Assembly: GCA_937870795.1 (NCBI GenBank)
Contig: CALMWS010000039.1
Location: forward strand, 1 to 46,329
Source: an uncultured Bacteroidota bacterium
GTDB lineage: Bacteria; Bacteroidota; Bacteroidia; Chitinophagales; Saprospiraceae
Direction of reading: 5' to 3'
Length of the DNA stretch: 46,329 nucleotides
The translations under genes were made by a program, and so were the position numbers. Position 1 is the stretch's first letter; the number at the start of each line of letters is the position of its first letter. Of this stretch, positions 43,580-46,329 are shown in pieces. A model generated the notes under the pieces. It made no database searches. It worked only from the letters and a program-made list of their open reading frames with translations, and had not been told where the DNA came from.

Positions 43580-46279
43580 TTGGCTTTGCATCAATATTTA
43601 ATTGCCTTTTGCGTCTGGATGTTGGCTTCAGCAACCCTCGTGGCTCAAACTCCGGTTTTTGAAACCTATTCCCTGGGTTTTGTATACAATACTGCACAAC
43701 ACCCTCTTTGCCTTACAGATATGGATGGAGACCTCCGCGATGAATTGGTAAGGGTAGGCACAGATGGTCTTTACATTGATTATTTTGAAGATGCCGATGC
43801 CCGATACACCCGCAGGATTGAGATACCCTCTTTGAACTTACCTAAATGGAGCATCTGTGCGGGAGATCTGGATGGCAATGGCTTCATTGATTTTCTTTTG
43901 GGAGGAGACAAAAAAGCATCTGCACTTATTCAACATGGCAGGACTTACAATCAACAAATTGCCAATGGGCAACTGGTCAGCCAACGTACCACCTTGCACG
44001 ATATTGATAACGATGGAGACCTGGATGCCTTTGTCTGCAATGACGAGGGTGCGTCTTTGCTCTACAAAAACAGGGGCGACGGCATGCTGGAGGATGGTAA
44101 AAAAATTCAAGGATTTTCTGAATTAGCAGGCAATTATTCTGCCATATGGACTGACTACAATAATGATCGGCGCATTGATGTATACATTTCTAAATGTTTA
44201 GCAGAAACCAATGTCAACGACCCCCGTCGCATTAACCAACTTTATAAAAACATGGGAGACGGATCCTTTATCGAGGTGGGCAATACAGCAGGCCTGGCAG
44301 ATTCTGCGCAAACATGGACAACGGCCTTTGAAGATTTCGATAATGATGGAGACATGGATGCCTATGTGGTAAATCACGACATCAGCAACCGCCTGTTTAG
44401 AAATAACGGAGATGGTAGCTTTACCAATGTAATAGCCCATTCCGGCCTGATTGCCGATGACTTTACGGCTTTTGAACTTAATACTGCGGATCTCAACAAT
44501 GATGGTTATATAGATATAGTGACTGATCAAAAAACTTCTCTTTTTCTGGGAAACGGAGACTTAACTTTTCGACCCGTTGACTCACCGGTAAAAGCCGGTG
44601 CCATGGGCGATGTAAACAACGATGGCTTCCTGGACCTGGCCAAGGGCAGAAATTTGTGGGTGCAGCAAGCCAATGAAAATCACTGGATCAAATTTAAATT
44701 AAATGGCATTCAAAGTAATTTAATGGGCATTGGCGCTTGGATTGTGATTTATACCAAAGACCAAATCCAGCTTCGGGAACTCAGGGCCGGGCAAGGATAT
44801 GCCGCCATGTCGAGTCTGCAAGTACATTTTGGACTTGGCTCAAAAGCATCCATCGACAGCGTACTTGTTTATTGGCCGTCCGGTCTTATCTCAAAGCTAA
44901 AGACACTCAAAAGTGATGCCCTTTATGAAATCACAGAATGTGCCGGAGAAACCATTGCCCAAAAGCCAATGGATGTGGATACCTTGATATGCGAAATTCC
45001 CATGCTATTGTCAGCTTCAGGCATTCAAGGTAAGTTACTTTGGTCGCAAGGAGACACCAGCAATACGATTGCCGTAAACCAGGCAGGTATTTATACTTTA
45101 TACCACAAAAAGAACACCAATTGCTGGCAGCCCATCATTCGTTACCGTGTTCAAAATGAAAATGATTCGCCACCCGTTTTTTTGCGGGATTCCATTGCCT
45201 CCGTAATATGCAATGGAAGTGAGGCGAGGGTGCCCTGGTATGCTGATGGTGATGTAGTAGCATCCTCAGTTTGGGAAGGTAAAAAATATTTAGCCATTAC
45301 TTCACCCGGTGTTTATACCATCGAAAAAACGCTGCATTGTGCATCCGGTCAACCATTATATGATACATTGACGGTGGACTTCGTGGATGTGGAAAAACCT
45401 ACCCTGGATTCCATTCAGTGGCCAGCTGATTCCATCACTTTCTATAGTTCAGCCAACAATACACTTTGGTACAAAGAATTTGACGACATACAGCCGCTTG
45501 CGGAGGGCAGAACCTATACGGGAGCCCTGTCTGTCCTTTTTAATAAAATATTTTATGAAGCGTATGCCCAGCTTCCACAACCTATGCAAAGTGCAGGCAG
45601 GAAAACGGCAATAGGAGCGCTCGCTACTTTCCCCCACAAAGACATGTACTTCACGATCCATGAAGACCTTATTTTACATAGCATTGATATGTATGTGCTG
45701 AACAAAGAAAATGAAGGCACGCGAAAAATTACGATAACCACCCATGAAGGGAATATACAGACTGCTGTATTTCCATTGCTGACAGAAGGCAAAAATACCG
45801 TACGTTTTGATGTGAATTTGTCACCCGGTAAATACACAATAAACTGTGACCGCAGCGACCAGGCAATGAATGCCGGAGATTACAATTACCCATATCCGCT
45901 TGGCGGCATAGGCAGCATAGATTCATGCTCGGGTAATGCCAATTTTTACCCCTATTTTTACAACTGGCAATTTTCAAGTCCGCCGCAAAGGTGTAAATCT
46001 GAAAGAAATATTTATACATGGCTGGCAACCAACGATGCAGAAGACAGCGATGGCATTGTTATTTATCCCAACCCCAGCCATGACTATATATTAGTTGATC
46101 ATGGTAACCATGATATAATCTCGTATACCATTTTTCATTCAAATGGAAGAAACATGGCAGAAGGTATATTGCACGAGAAGGATGGCATAAATGTGACGGG
46201 TTTTTCACCCGGTGTGTATTTGTTGATATTAAAAACCAGCGAGGGAAAAATTATCGCAAAAAGGATTTCTATTTTTTAA
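43580..46279 (+). CDS. T9SS cargo with FG-GAP/VCBS repeats, UnbV domain and type A sorting domain
   Basis: The product has 899 aa as read from TTG 43580; TTG 43586 is an equal choice, since no ATG precedes the signal peptide (VWMLASATLVAQT). Residues about 45-360 carry FG-GAP/VCBS-like blades with calcium-loop motifs (DMDGDLRDE, DLDGNGFIDF, DIDNDGDLDAFV, DFDNDGDMDAYV, DLNNDGYIDIV, DVNNDGFLDLA), a beta-propeller. Residues about 365-450 match ASPIC/UnbV (GIGAWIVIY, LRELRAGQGYAAM, VHFGLG, VYWPSG). Ig-like segments and a C-terminal type A sorting domain (IVIYPNPSHDYILV, GVYLLILKT) follow. It is secreted and probably surface-bound. It is separated from the preceding operon by the terminator; 150 nt upstream show no copy of the 19-nt motif. 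Confidence 0.87.
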   Translation: MALHQYLIAFCVWMLASATLVAQTPVFETYSLGFVYNTAQHPLCLTDMDGDLRDELVRVGTDGLYIDYFEDADARYTRRIEIPSLNLPKWSICAGDLDGNGFIDFLLGGDKKASALIQHGRTYNQQIANGQLVSQRTTLHDIDNDGDLDAFVCNDEGASLLYKNRGDGMLEDGKKIQGFSELAGNYSAIWTDYNNDRRIDVYISKCLAETNVNDPRRINQLYKNMGDGSFIEVGNTAGLADSAQTWTTAFEDFDNDGDMDAYVVNHDISNRLFRNNGDGSFTNVIAHSGLIADDFTAFELNTADLNNDGYIDIVTDQKTSLFLGNGDLTFRPVDSPVKAGAMGDVNNDGFLDLAKGRNLWVQQANENHWIKFKLNGIQSNLMGIGAWIVIYTKDQIQLRELRAGQGYAAMSSLQVHFGLGSKASIDSVLVYWPSGLISKLKTLKSDALYEITECAGETIAQKPMDVDTLICEIPMLLSASGIQGKLLWSQGDTSNTIAVNQAGIYTLYHKKNTNCWQPIIRYRVQNENDSPPVFLRDSIASVICNGSEARVPWYADGDVVASSVWEGKKYLAITSPGVYTIEKTLHCASGQPLYDTLTVDFVDVEKPTLDSIQWPADSITFYSSANNTLWYKEFDDIQPLAEGRTYTGALSVLFNKIFYEAYAQLPQPMQSAGRKTAIGALATFPHKDMYFTIHEDLILHSIDMYVLNKENEGTRKITITTHEGNIQTAVFPLLTEGKNTVRFDVNLSPGKYTINCDRSDQAMNAGDYNYPYPLGGIGSIDSCSGNANFYPYFYNWQFSSPPQRCKSERNIYTWLATNDAEDSDGIVIYPNPSHDYILVDHGNHDIISYTIFHSNGRNMAEGILHEKDGINVTGFSPGVYLLILKTSEGKIIAKRISIF

Positions 46280-46329
46280 ATAAAATATCAACGATTTATA
46301 TATAATTATTTTCATTAATACATATATGT

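Overview
The window looks like a chromosomal segment of a Bacteroidota bacterium, most probably from the Saprospiria. The basis is the type IX secretion (T9SS) sorting domains (CHU_C type and type A), a TANFOR-like giant surface protein, SprB-like repeats, AT-rich intergenic DNA without strong Shine-Dalgarno sites, and a Bacteroidota-style uptake hydrogenase locus. The genus is not determined here.

Layout. (1) 1-6640 is an accessory, partly decayed island read mostly on the minus strand: an OmpA/DUF6624 gene split by one in-frame stop, a small peptide with a GG-type leader, a frameshifted HTH gene, an IS200-like transposase, a broken RHS polymorphic-toxin module with a DUF1493 gene behind it, and two paralogous arrays of hairpins. 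(2) 6643-10587 encodes a 1314-aa T9SS surface protein, followed by a GC-rich hairpin and tandem-repeat tract (10600-11125). (3) 11645-14167 is a sensor operon: lipoprotein, seven-TM protein, HisKA_3 kinase and NarL-type regulator. (4) 14455-16162 holds an NAD(P)-binding epimerase and a lipoprotein peptidase of family S33, followed by a three-hairpin element and a 26-bp tandem repeat. (5) 16698-27085 is a complete membrane-bound [NiFe] hydrogenase locus: a maturation operon on the minus strand (small His-rich membrane protein, hypA, hypB, hypF, hypC, hypD, hypE) and, divergently, small subunit, large subunit, cytochrome b and maturation protease. The proximal-cluster cysteines match the O2-tolerant type. 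(6) 27337-31895 encodes an apparent four-step phosphorelay: propeller-type hybrid kinase with receiver, separate HPt protein, and a convergently transcribed OmpR-type regulator. (7) 32036-46279 encodes large exported or outer-membrane proteins: a TANFOR-like 1870-aa protein, an Fn3-like protein, an outer-membrane barrel candidate, a SprB-like T9SS cargo, and an FG-GAP/UnbV T9SS cargo.

How the parts may work together. The most striking link is an identical 19-nt motif in front of the hybrid kinase, between the OmpR-type regulator and the TANFOR-like gene, and in front of the Fn3/barrel/SprB operon. For the last two the similarity runs on for about 48 bp. This suggests one regulon in which the phosphorelay controls itself and the neighbouring surface-protein operons. 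The second theme is small palindromic DNA: at least three unrelated hairpin families occur, one copy interrupts the RHS gene, and one array abuts an IS200-like transposase. All homology statements come from reading motifs by eye; no database search was run.
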